Source of the DNA: Dipetalonema caudispina
Lineage: Eukaryota; Nematoda; Chromadorea; Rhabditida; Onchocercidae
Length of the DNA: 55,882 nucleotides
Assembly: GCA_013365325.1 (NCBI GenBank)
Contig: JABVXV010000378.1
Coordinates: 1-55,882, forward strand
Direction of reading: 5' to 3'
Positions 1-12,180 of this stretch are shown here, one piece after another. Both the position numbers and the translations under genes were made by a program. The stretch's first letter is position 1. Every line of letters begins with the position of its first letter. The notes below the pieces were generated by a model that made no database searches, was not told the origin of the DNA, and saw only the letters and a list, made by a program, of their open reading frames with translations.

Positions 1-115
<115 letters not shown>

Positions 116-2501
116 TTTATTTGATAGTAAAAGTTATTGTGATAGTTTTTAGAATGTGTTATGAAATTGATTGTTAATTAATGCTTATCGTAATTCAAAT
201 TTCTGTTTGGCACATTTAAATAAAGTTATAATATTGGTATGCTATGAATGCGGTAAAATTATGTTTTTTTTTTTTGAAACTTCATAGAAAGATAAGAATT
301 TTCATAAAATCCATGAATTTTATTGCTTGGATTATTAGGATCATTTGCTGTTTCAATTCTTGCGATAGCAACTGCTTTTCGAATAAATGAATATTGTCGG
401 AAATTTCTGCAGGCATTTGCAGAATGAAAATTGAACATTTTTCATGCATTACTGTTAATAAATTATATTAGCAAAGATTTAATTAGCACTTGGAATGTCG
501 AGAAAAATCGTCGGGTTTGATGTCGTGCTAATTAATTAGTAGTGAATAATTTTGTACTCATATCAATATTAGGTAATTCAATTTCAGTTCTCTTCTCCAA
601 CAATAATTTCCGCATTTCATCATAATACATTCATGTGGTACGTTAAAGATTATAGCAGAATTAAAAAATTGAAATAATATCAATATAATAAATTTTTGAA
701 AACATTTATATATACAGACTTGCAAGATTAAAATGTCTTATTAAAATTACAATTAAAATTATTGCCCATTGATAATGTTGCAAATAATTCACGGCGAAAA
801 AAGCCTGAAACTCTAAGGATCAATACATTTATTCGATAACCGAATACTTTTTTAAGATTTCTGATTGTTTTATTGATCGATTCTGTTACATTAAAATCTT
901 CTCGACTTCTTTTGAAATTCTAATATGCTGATGATGATCAACATAGCTTAATGTTCCAGAAAGAAAGTAATCTAAAAATTTTGTTTTTTTTTTTAAGCAA
1001 ATTTTTTAAGGCGAAAAAAAAGGTTATATTCTGGACATAACAAAAATCGAAATTTTGAAAATATTGAAAATTCATATATTAATTCATATATAAATATTAT
1101 TTCACCGGTTGTTTATCTTTTTCCGCCTAAACTTTCTTAATTAATTAGCTGGAACTATTTTCTTCTTTTTTAGGTTTGGCATTTAATGATGTACGAGAAC
1201 AAATTGTACCGAGAATTTTCAATATTTACAAAATTTGCTTCAATATTTCAGAAGGATTTTCAATTCTAAAGCTTAAGCTAAAAACTCGTCCGCTAATTTT
1301 TTTACCAAAATTTTTCCATTCAATTTTAGAATTGCCACAATTATAAGTTAGATTAGTTAGTGTTGAAATCTGAATCATTAAAAATTGAAAATTCGACAAA
1401 TCTTAAACAATAGTTTTGCCAATTAATGCTCTCTTCCATAAATGTGTCAATAATAAATCATGAAATTTTCAAAGGATAAGTATTTTTTGTTACTGAAAAA
1501 ATTTCTCTCAATATATTTCATTAACACACTTCTATTTTACCTAAAATTTGGTTATTTCACCATTTGGTAACTTTTTTACAAAATAAAAAAAAAAATGCAT
1601 TTTATTTTGCTAATAAATATTAAAACAATATCATCATAAATGAACAAATAATGAACAAAGCATAGTAGAATTTATTTTAAACAAATAAATTTCAAAAACA
1701 ACAATGTTTAATTCCTTTCGTACAAACATAATTCTGTATTTGTTTCATCAATAATAGCAACAACAACAACAACAATAACAACAACAATAACAACAACAAT
1801 AACAACAACAATAACAACAACAACAGCAACAACAACAGCAGCAATAATAGCAAGAACAATAATAATAACAAATCAATTGGTACTGCAATATTTATTTACT
1901 GTATGAAATAACCTTTGTTATGTTTAATTATCAATTTATAATGATCCAAATCTTTGAATTTTTTTAAAATATTTCTTCCATTTCGATATTTTAAAATTGT
2001 TTTAATTGTTGACCACTTTTTCATTCGTGTTTTATTTCCATTATATGGTTCATTTGAAATCATTTTGAAATAAATTTCCAATTTTTTCTCAGTAATTCAT
2101 TTAATTATCTCTATCAAAGGTCGAAAAAGACAGAGAAATTTAGTTTCTTTTAAATTATTTTCTTCAATGAATTATCCGAACTTGAAATAATATTATCACA
2201 TATACTATTATAGAACTTTGCATTGCTCATAGCAAAATTTAAATTATTTTCACGTGACGACCAAACATGTATTTTTTACGTATTCCGTATACGTTCACGT
2301 GTATTTCATTCATTTCGTTATAATACAGAAGTTATAGTTTCAAATACCTTTTTTTCCGAATGTATTTTAAAATTTCAAACAAAAGGACGAAGCTTCAAAT
2401 ATTTTGATAATGTTATAAAGTTAAGCTAATAATACATACAGAATTTAGGAATTGAATTTCCAACATATTTGATCAATTGGAATATACCTGCGCACAAATC
2501 A
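116..2501. other. AT-rich non-coding stretch upstream of the channel gene
   Basis: No convincing coding exon was found here. Open frames of 60-70 codons exist (1896-2081 minus, 2223-2429 plus) but lack splice context and family resemblance. The only structured element is the CAA/TAA-rich repeat near 1756-1850. Promoter and 5' UTR of the downstream anion-channel gene presumably lie here, but no specific element can be pointed to. Confidence 0.6.
1756..1852. repeat. CAA/TAACAACAA low-complexity repeat
   Basis: A run of CAA triplets with an interspersed AAT gives a 12-bp higher-order unit (AACAACAACAAT) repeated about four times, flanked by less regular CAA/CAG/AAT triplets to about 1870. It resembles a microsatellite evolving between CAA and AAT units. 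No open coding context is evident. Confidence 0.85.
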
Positions 2502-5500
2502 ATGCTATCACCTTTATTGAATACAATTATTGTCATAGCAATTCTTTTTGATAAAGTAAATATCAATTCATTAATTAATATTTTTTGTTTACATCTAGCA
2601 ATAAAAACTAATTAATACAATGTACATTTTTCAGTGATTTAAAAAAATATTTGAAATTAATTATTAGCTAAAATTAGTGTTTAATGATTACTTGTATATC
2701 CTAACAATAAATTTTAATTTAAAGAAAAAAAAAATTAGTTTAGTTTTATTTCAGGCAACTGCTCGACGACGAAAATGTCCGGATGGATTTTGGAAAGAAG
2801 ATGCTATTATACAAGCATTAATGGAAAATTATACCAAAATATTACCTGAAATTGAAGATGCTGTACAAGTTGATATTGAAATACATGTACAGGTATAGTT
2901 ATAATAAATATAATCATTATTTTATAATCATAATTCTTCATCTGAACTGTTCAAAACATTCAACAAAAAAAAAAAATAATCACTTAAAATTTTTTTGATT
3001 ATCAATTATCATTACAACATATCGGCCTATTATTTTCTACACTTTCTTCACAGTGTAATATAAACTAATCATACTTATTAAAATTCATATAATTTCATTT
3101 TCGAACGATGGATAAAAGAGGTGAAGAAAAAAATGCGAAATTTATTTAATATTTTATAATTTACTTTATCAATTTTTGCTTTTGTCGAAAACAATTTGAC
3201 ATATTTGTTAAGTATTTTGTAAGCTATGTTGCATATTGCATGCACTATGATCTATTATATGTTACATGCAATATATATGCATGCTTATCATACAAATCTT
3301 TTCTCATAATTTTTTATTAGTAATAATGCAATTATCAAGATGCAAAATTAAATATTAAAAATTTTTAGTGAGAAAAAAAAAAAAAAAACAGAAAAAGAAG
3401 ATAATGAAAATAAAATTTTCAGGATGTTTCAGCATTAAATGAAATTACGGCTGATTTTAATGTTGATATTTTGTATACTCAATTATGGAATGATCAATCA
3501 TTAAGTTTTGCTAATTATAATGCTTGCAAACATAATATAACAATGGAATCCAAGTAAGTTAATTAATAAAACATCTAAAAATGCTACAAAATATTACAGT
3601 AATATTTGATTCTACACTTTAAAATATGAAATCACATTAAAAAAAAAAAAAAATTAGCATCATTATTTAATTATTAAATTTTATTCAATTTTTTTTTTTG
3701 TATGAATTAGTTGAAATTCTTGTCTTGTTAATTATCAATTATTAATATCTCTCTTACGATTTGCTCAATTTTGTAAAGAAAATAATCTCTTAAAAATTAA
3801 CATTTTCAAAATTATGATTATGTTTTAAATTTAAAAATTTTAATTAAAATTTGAAAATTAATTGAACAGGTTTATATCACATATATGGACACCTAACACA
3901 TGTATAATTAATGCAAAACGAACAATGATACATGCATCACCTACTGATAATATTATGGTTATCTTATATGAAGTAAGCAAATGATATTTCTTCTTTACCT
4001 ATTTATTCATTTGCTTTTTTAAAATAATATATTTGCATAAAATAAGCTTTATTATATTGAATACTATAAATTTTCAAAAAATATCGCATATATTAGGAAA
4101 ATATTTGATTTTTCTAAGCGTAATTGTTTGAATAGGTTACCTAAAATTGAAGTAAAAAGTTATCGTCTTGTAGTATCGATGATATAAACAAGAATGAATA
4201 CCAACTGGTGATAAGTTTAAGAATTAAATGAAAAATGAAATGATTATTTGAATGAAGGTTCATCTATTCAAATGATAAGCATTGAAGTAGTGTTCATTAA
4301 TTTAGTTTGTTCGACGAATCAGGCCTGAACTATCATTTACATCTAACCTATTCGATTAATTTGATTAATATCCAAATTCTAGCATTTCTTTAAGTTATTT
4401 CAACTGTTCAAAAATATTTTTGAAATTAGCTTTATCGGTGTTAAACATTTGAATTTAGTAAAATTTTCCGGAAACAGTAAAATTTGATAAGAAATGTCGA
4501 AAAAAGAAAAGCTTTGAAAAAATTTTCGAAAATAAAACTTTCTTAACATAAAAATTAGAAATCTGAAATATTGCAAATGTATTATAATATATTTAGTTGA
4601 AAAATGAAATTTTCAAAACTTTTTTTTTTTTGATTTACCAATTAGTAATTATATCGCTCTGTAAAATTTATCGTGTATTATTAAATTAGAAAATTTTGTA
4701 ATTTTTTTTTTTTTGGAAATTGTTATCAAATTTGAAATCATTGTTGTTTTTCAACGTCTCATATCGTTCCGTTTCAAATGAAAAATTCATGCTGATTCAA
4801 TTATTAATTCATTTTTGTTCTTTTCACCAGAACGAGCATAAATTTCATCAATTTTTGATTAACAATTTTTTTTTTTTACAAGCAATTTCGCCTTATTTTT
4901 CAAAATATTATGACAAGGTAACAAAATTATGATGCAAAAATTACAAAATTATTAGTTTTTGAATGTAAAATCACTGTGTATCCATTATCCTGCAAAAAAT
5001 TTGCAGCATTTTTTACGAAAAAAAAAAGAGATTTAAGACAAACATAAAATTTGGATCAAAATATCTTTAAATTTAATTATTTTACGATGTAAAATAGAAA
5101 GGATGCAAACATTTATTACAAAAATTTTGAATTGAAAAAATTCGATAGCAAATTTAAGATGATAGTAAGAAATAACTGTCGAAATATTTCGAAACTATCC
5201 GAGACAAAACATTCCTTCGAATTTAATTTCAACTATTAAATTTTCAGAATGGTACGATATGGGTTAACTATCGAATGTCTGTCAAGGCACCGTGTGATCT
5301 TGACTTGAGGATATTTCCTTTCGATACTCAATCTTGGTAATAAACAAATTCCAGACAAATTCTTTTTCTCTGCTTATCATCTGGGAATATTAAATGATAA
5401 AATTTGATCAAATTTCTCAAAAGAATACTTCAAATTACCTTGGGAGGAAAGCTTTATGAAGCTTTTTGGATTCTAAAATTTTAAATAAAAAAAATAAGGA

Positions 5501-7581
5501 GAAAAAAGAAGATAAAAATTCAATATTTGTAAGTTTTTTTTTTTTTCTACAAATAGCAAATATTTAATTTGCATTTAAATGAATAAAATAACTTTATTTC
5601 ATTTTTTTTTTTATTTCTTCAAAATTTTTTAGTACTCTAAGATTTGAATCATACTCACATAATAATGATGAGGTAATATTACGATGGATGGATGAAGCGA
5701 TTACATTGATGAAACCGGTTCAATTACCGGATTTCGATTTGGTTTGCTATAGGATAAACAATGAAACAATACTTTATCCAAATGGTTATTGGGATCAACT
5801 TCAGGTAAGTATTAGTGAAGAAAGATAAAGGTGAATGTTATTTTTTTTATGATAATTATTTAAAATTATCACTCTCTCCTTCGTACTTTAATAATTTGTT
5901 TGGATAAAATTTCTGTTTATTCATTAAATAATTAAATAAATATATACATATCATTTTGCATCATGTAATCAACATTATTCAGTTTATTTTTCAATTCTAA
6001 TTTTTCACATCTAATTCTATTTTTTAATTTTATAACTTTTCGTACCAACAATCAAGAATATTGAATTACTTTTCAATGAATAATATCAATTATATATACG
6101 AATATAATAAAATATATTAAGTAAGCATATAATCGCTGTAAATACAAATTAAATTAACTTAAATCATAGTTGTAAAATTAGCAAATTGCAAATTAAATTA
6201 TCAGCATAACATTTCATTATTTTTTCCAAATTAATCATTCATTTTAATATTTAATAAACTTTTACAGGTTGTTTTTACTTTTAAACGACGTTATGGATTT
6301 TATATCCTACAAGCATATATACCAACTTATTTAACAATTGTTGTTAGTTGGGTTGGTTTTTGCATGGAACCTAAAGCATTACCAGCTCGTACAACAGTTG
6401 GTGTATCATCTCTACTTGCACTAACATTTCAATTTGGTAATATCCTAAAAAATCTTCCACGAGTTTCATATATTAAAGCTATGGATGTTTGGATGCTTGG
6501 TAGGTGAAATTTTTCTTTAAAAAAAAAAAAAAAAAATGGAAAAACAAGATAAAAAATTTAACAATTAAAAAAAAAAATACATTTATTGGAATTAAAATTA
6601 ACAAAAGATAAAAAATGGTATTATATGTTATTCGAATTTGTCATTCTAATCAATCCCATTACAAATTTTTGCTTTCAATTTGAAATTTCTTAATTAGAAG
6701 AAATTCATTCTAAAAAATTTCAATAAATTTAGGAAAAAATCACTCTATCATTAATTATTATTATTACAATGTTTTCAGGTTGTATTACTTTTGTTTTTTG
6801 TACAATAGTTGAATTAGCTTTTGTATGCTTTATAACACGATGTTTTGGTGGTAATTTAACGAAAAAATTAACAAGAAAACGACGACAACGTCGAAAACGA
6901 CGAATTGACGATCCACAACAATTATGCTTTCAATCATTATCACCAAGCCTTGATGGTATGTGTAATCGTATTATTTCATCAAGAAATAAATCATCATCAG
7001 ATGAATATTAGTAATATTTTCTTAATTTTTCAAAAAAAAAAAAAAGTACTTATTTCTTTCTTCTTTATTTCTATCATTCATTTTCTTTCTCTTTCATTAA
7101 CTTTCATTAATATATTATTATTAATTTTTGTAATTATTTATTCACTAAAACAATGATAGTACAAATCGATTATCATTCATTAAAATAGTATTAGTACAAT
7201 TTAATTTATTCAAAATTGTTACCATTTATATCATTTTTTACACGACGAAAAGAAAAATAAAAAAAAAAGAAAAAATTTTCTTTTAATTACTCTTTGCTTA
7301 CAATTCTTCTTGATTTTTTTTTCTTTTTTTCATTAAATTGCTTTAATTTTTTTAATTGCTACAAAATCTATCCAATATTTTTCTTTCCTTTTTCTTTTTC
7401 AGCTTACTCATCATTATTTTCACCATCAAATTTAATGCAACAAAATGGAAAACCTCAAAATAGAACGACCTCAACATCAATCTTTCGAAAATCACCATCG
7501 CCAATAAGTAATTTTGATGTTATTAAATCTCGAACCACCGAAGGATTACTTACATTTGAAGAGGTTAGTCAATTAGTTAAC

Positions 7582-7676
<95 letters not shown>

Positions 7677-8318
7677 TTAAATAGCAAATTTTCAACAAAA
7701 AATTTCAACAACTTTATTCATTTATTTTTTAATAAACTTATTGATGTCGAATTTTCTGCCATATTTCCTTAAAAAAAGAAAAACAATACTAAAATTGTAT
7801 GCTGCGGTTAAACATAAAAATTATTGCTTAATTTTATAAAAACAATACAAATTGTCAGATGTCATTTCTTTTTCATTCAAACAGGTCACTTATAATCCTA
7901 ATCAATATTCCGGTAGACGGAATCTACTAACAATTGATATTAGACCAGAAAGGATTGACAAATTATCACTTGTATGTTTCCCAGTTGCGTTCACTCTTTT
8001 CAACGTGAGTTTTGAATTTTCTTCATCATAATTTACTAATACCGATAAGCATCATATGAATTTTACTCATAAGCATCCTTATAAGTCCGCATAAATTAAT
8101 CCGGAAACGTGGATTCTAGGAGTGTTGATTATTCTTCGTTCTCCAACCCTCTAAAGCCGGCAAATTAAAAAACAGATAATATATAAACTTGTAAATTTAA
8201 AAAGTATTATCAAAAAAATAAATCTAAAATTTACAAATTTCAGCTTATATATTGGTGGTACTATGTATTCAGTATACCCGAACATATCGCAGGAATGACA
8301 AACGAAAAAACGTTATAG
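2502..8318 (+). CDS. Cys-loop ligand-gated anion channel subunit (nematode LGC/GABA-glycine type)
   Basis: Pentameric ligand-gated channel subunit of the plasma membrane, 483 aa. Exons 2502-2555, 2755-2892, 3423-3553, 3870-3972, 5248-5336, 5633-5804, 6268-6499, 6779-6955, 7403-7563, 7885-8004, 8244-8318; all phases close and end at TAG. Exon 1 is inferred: ATG plus a hydrophobic signal-like stretch and a phase-0 GTAAAT donor. The Cys-loop is C158-C172 ([15 protein letters not shown], the second Cys split by an intron). M1 is ~239-260. M2 is preceded by PAR (268-270), the anion-selectivity signature, followed by [18 protein letters not shown]3 is ~305-325, M4 ~433-460. The M3-M4 loop is basic, then Ser-rich. 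Only one cysteine (DLVCYR) is visible near loop C, so no glycine/GluCl-type second disulfide is obvious. Subfamily is unsure: an acetylcholine-gated (ACC/LGC-46-like) or GGR-like chloride channel is possible, but the ligand cannot be read from sequence. Channel identity is near certain; exon 1 and ligand are not. Confidence 0.93.
7582..7674 (+). repeat. (AAT)31 microsatellite inside an intron of the channel gene
   Basis: About 31 perfect AAT units lie 18 bases downstream of the GTTAGT donor at 7564. Without splicing, the frame runs through the repeat as a poly-Asn tract and stops at 7678-7680. The intron reading is preferred because exon 7885-8004, which begins M4, joins in phase and restores the family C-terminus. 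Confidence 0.9.
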
Positions 8319-9193
8319 CAAAACACTTCCGGGAATCTCGGAACTCCATGAGACATTTTTTAGTCGATCAACGTGTTTTGTAAGTAATTTCAGCTGAAAG
8401 CTACCGGTGACAGCTCTTGTTCTAAATATATGAGTGATAAATCTAACAGTCAAAAAATATAGTTCATATCAAATTTTCCAATTTTTACGATATGACAAGA
8501 TGATCGCATCGAATTGGAAAATCATTATTCCTAGTAATGAAGCAGCGATTTCTGAATATAATATGTGCTGTCGAGCCTGCTACTATAGAAATGTACCATT
8601 TAACAGGCAGAACTATTTCTGTTGTTAAAAATTCTCAGGAACTCTAAATCTGATAGTGAAACACATCAAACTTTAACGTGGTCGTAACCAGTAGCAGATT
8701 GTGCAATTAAATCTTTGTAAATTTCAAGTTTCAAGGAAACAGCTGAAATTTCTAAAAACCCTGTTAATCAGTTTCCTTCATCATTTTACGACCATCTTCA
8801 CCATAACATCAACTTTCAAGTAGTGGTGGCATAAATTTATTGTTTTGCATTATCAACAATTAAAAGCAGTTGTAAGTGGAATATATATTTTAGTAGTTTA
8901 TGACAGAATCAACGAAAACTTAATGCATTTTAAACAAGGAAAATGATTACGGAAGTTATGTCAATATTACTTTAATTGAAAATATCAAAAAGAACACAAA
9001 CAAAATAGTACAATTCAAAATTTGCTATTTATTTTCCACTACAACCAAATGTATAGAAGATGACCTTTTCCAGCACTGCTACTTTTGGAAAAACAAATTC
9101 TGCGAGAAAAAACACAACAGTAAACAAATTACGACACATATTTAAATTCCTCGTCCAATTTCTTTCCAACATGTTGTTTGCAAATCCAATATT
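8319..9193. other. Convergent 3' intergenic region
   Basis: This lies between the stop of the channel gene (plus) and the stop of eIF4A3 (minus). No coding exon was recognised; the short open frame at 8434-8628 has no family resemblance. A TTTATT at 9028-9033 reads AATAAA on the minus strand, about 160 bases after the eIF4A3 stop, and is the best candidate polyadenylation signal for that gene. Confidence 0.6.
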
Positions 9194-11996
9194 TTAGATG
9201 AGATCTGCCACTGAAATCGGAGAGAAAATGAAATGCTGTAAGTTTGAGAGTGACAAAGGTAATTATTTCAAGAGTATGAGTTGTGCGAATGAAGTCTATA
9301 GGTTGAACGTGAAAGCAAGCTATCGAACGTCCTAAACGGTACATTGAAAAATAAAACCACCAACCATTCATTGGCATTTCATCAATTTGTGTAGCGTAAT
9401 ATTGTTCGATATCACGTAAAATACGGATATCATCAGATTTCACGAAATTAATGGCAACACCTTTACGACCGAAACGACCAGATCGACCAATTCTATAAAT
9501 GATCCAATTATTCCTTCCTCTTCTCTTTTTCAAAGGAATTGAAAACAGGATGAAACACATGAAATTTCAAGTAGTGCTCAGCAAACTTACCGATGTATGT
9601 ATAACTCGCGATTGTTTGGTAGATCATAATTCACAACAAGTGACACTTGTGGTATATCCAAACCACGAGCAAATACGTCCGTTGAAATCAATAAACGACT
9701 ATAAAAATTTCATGCTTAAACTTAAAATTTGATTCAAAATTGAAATATTGTCCAAAGCCTTTTGGCTTCATATACCTTTAAAAAAAGACAAATATCAGAA
9801 GGTCAGCACCATATTAATCACCCTGTTAAAGCTAACCTGGCGCCTCCGCGGAATTCTTTCATAATTGCATCACGTTCCTTTTGTTCCATTTCTCCATGCA
9901 TAGATGACACTGTGAAATTCGCTTCCTTCAATTTCTCAGCCAACCAATCGACCTGTAAACTTACTTTCATTTCCCGAAAAAGCTTTAAACTAATCAATTT
10001 CCTCCCTCGAAAATATCGAATTCGAACAACAGCACTCATTCCTGATACTGATATTCGAATATATTGTAGATCTACTATTAGTGAATCAGCATGGATAATC
10101 AATTTTACAAAAAATTTCTCTCTATACCAATCAAATATGTCCCATATAGATCTCTGTCGGGAAACAAACTTCAAGCTATTCATTTTTCGTTAATTTAACC
10201 AAAAACTCTCTTTCTATCATATTAAAAAGTAACCTTTCTTCGAGTGTTGCAGAAAATCACTGCCTGCGTGATTGTAAGAGTATCGTACAAATCACATAAT
10301 GTGTCGAATTTCCATTCTTCTCGATCAACTGCCACAAAGAATTGCTTGATACCTTCCAATGTCAGTTCATCACTGAAAAATTACTTTTGTCAGTATTTAA
10401 GGAACAACAAAGTTCATAAAATTCATAAAATGCTGTGCATTTATTATTAAACTGCATCCATTCAGGTAGGGTGTTTCCTTACTTCCGGCAGATACTAAAA
10501 CATGAGAAAATAGCTTGTGCAATAATGCTGATGTGAATTCCGTCATTTTCAAATATGCATCAACAACAACTTCTTTGACGAACTTAAAGACTTAAATTGA
10601 TAAAAATATTGCAAGTACTAACCGTTTTACGAGGATACGAATAGGATCAGTCATGAATTTGCTGGTCATCTCAAGGATTTCATGAGGAAGGGTTGCTGAA
10701 AGAAGCACCACTTGCGCACCAGGCGGTAGGTAACGGTAGATATCGTAAAGTTGCTCCTTAAATCCCTTGTTCAGCATTTCATCGGCTTCATCAAGCACCA
10801 ACATTTTTATGCTTCGGGTGCGCAAATTGCGGCGTCGGATCATATCTGGAACAAATAATCATCCTTTCATTTTGCTTTCCTACATTAATTCATTCCATAC
10901 TTATGTTGCAATAGTTTCTCCCAGGCATCCTAAACTCTGATACCGAAATCACTGAATGCTACACTTGATTCCACTAGTAATAACCTTTGGAAAAAAAACC
11001 ACTGATTGAGATTTAACACGAAATTTCCAAAATTTTACCAAAAACTCGTCCAGGAGTTCCCGAAACGACATGTTGACCGTAATCAAGTTTACGAATATCT
11101 TCACCAACATTTGTACCTCCAATACATGCATGGCACTGCACGTTCAAATAATCACCCAAAGCAAGTACAACCTGCAAGATTCAAAATTACTTTTACAAAG
11201 CTTTAATTGCATCTAAAAGTTCGCCGTTCCTGAATTAAATCATGAATGTGCATACCTTCTGTATTTGCACAGCCAATTCTCGAGTTGGTGATAAGATAAG
11301 CGCTTGTGTCTCACGTAGTGATATATCCAACGACTGCAATACAGCAATACTAAATGTTGCTGTCTTCCCGGTACCAGATTGTGCTCTGAAATATTGCAGT
11401 TCATCAGATATTTTATTATCACTTAGTTGATCAATTTGAAAGTGCTAAACCTTGGATATCGCCTAAATTTAGAAGCGGGCATAAGAAATAGCATTTCCTC
11501 ACCAAATTAATTTGAAAAATAACTTACTGTGCGATAACATCTCGACCCTTGACGATTTGTTTAATAGCACGCTGTTGGATTGCTGATGGCTTTTCGAATC
11601 CTGAAATATTATCGAGTGTAAACATGAATATGTAACGGAAGTGTGCATAACCTGCTTTCAATATTTTCTGTACAAATTGCTTTCGGAAAACTAAAATGTA
11701 TACCAGAATTTCGTTTCATTTAACAATTTCAGAGAGCACAATACTAAATATGAATAATTTGTTATGACATGGAAATGCACACGAAATGACTAATTAATGC
11801 AGAAACATATATCCCAGATAGTGAACGCATGATCGCATGTTGCAATTGAATTTTGATAACTCGTGTCATTATTAAACTGATTAATGTGAGGGAATTTTTC
11901 AAGTTAAATAGGCGACCCGGAATACATTGACGTATGGAACATATTTATACTGATAATAACGTACGACCGTTTTTTTTGAATAACCCTTCTATTCTT

Positions 11997-12029
<33 letters not shown>

Positions 12030-12180
12030 AACCGTATGAGTAAATTCCGCGCAATAATTCTTCGCCTAATCCCATACTATCAAAAGTATGCACAACGTCA
12101 ACTTCTTCCGATGTTTCAAACTCAACATTCGATAGATCTTCCGCCGTTGGTTCAATCTGTTTTCGCGTTCGCTTTGCCAT
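9194..12180 (-). CDS. EIF4A3: Eukaryotic initiation factor 4A-III, DEAD-box core of the exon junction complex
   Basis: ATP-dependent RNA clamp of the nuclear exon junction complex; acts in mRNA export, localisation and nonsense-mediated decay. 404 aa from ten exons: 12180-12033, 11600-11528, 11385-11256, 11171-11039, 10845-10623, 10372-10234, 9952-9837, 9698-9591, 9492-9365, 9210-9194. Every junction is phase-consistent. All DEAD-box motifs are present: Q motif FEKPSAIQQ, motif I AQSGTGKT, Ia PTRELA, Ib TPGR, II DEAD, III SAT, IV VIFCNT, V ARGLD, VI HRIGRSGR. Assignment to eIF4A-III rather than eIF4A-I/II rests on [11 protein letters not shown] near the N-terminus, [19 protein letters not shown], and the terminus IDEMPMNVADLI, which matches the human protein. 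The last exon encodes only the final VADLI and stop. Human eIF4A3 is 411 aa, so the model is full length. Intron 1 holds a 30-T run just past the donor. Confidence 0.97.
11998..12027 (-). repeat. Poly-T (minus strand) homopolymer at the start of eIF4A3 intron 1
   Basis: About 30 uninterrupted A on the plus strand, read as T in the transcript, begin 5 bases after the GT of the exon 1 donor at 12032-12031. The length of such a run is likely to be inaccurate in the assembly. Confidence 0.9.

Noticed and set aside
7294..7680. 128-codon frame ending in poly-Asn as a separate gene
   Set aside because: Its middle is channel exon 7403-7563 with good splice sites; the poly-Asn part is intronic in the model that restores M4.
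9129..9560. 143-codon minus-strand open frame
   Set aside because: It contains the real eIF4A3 exon 9492-9365 but runs through two introns on either side; the spliced model matches the family.
9762..10193. 143-codon plus-strand open frame opposite eIF4A3
   Set aside because: Antisense shadow of the eIF4A3 exon at 9952-9837 with no family resemblance.
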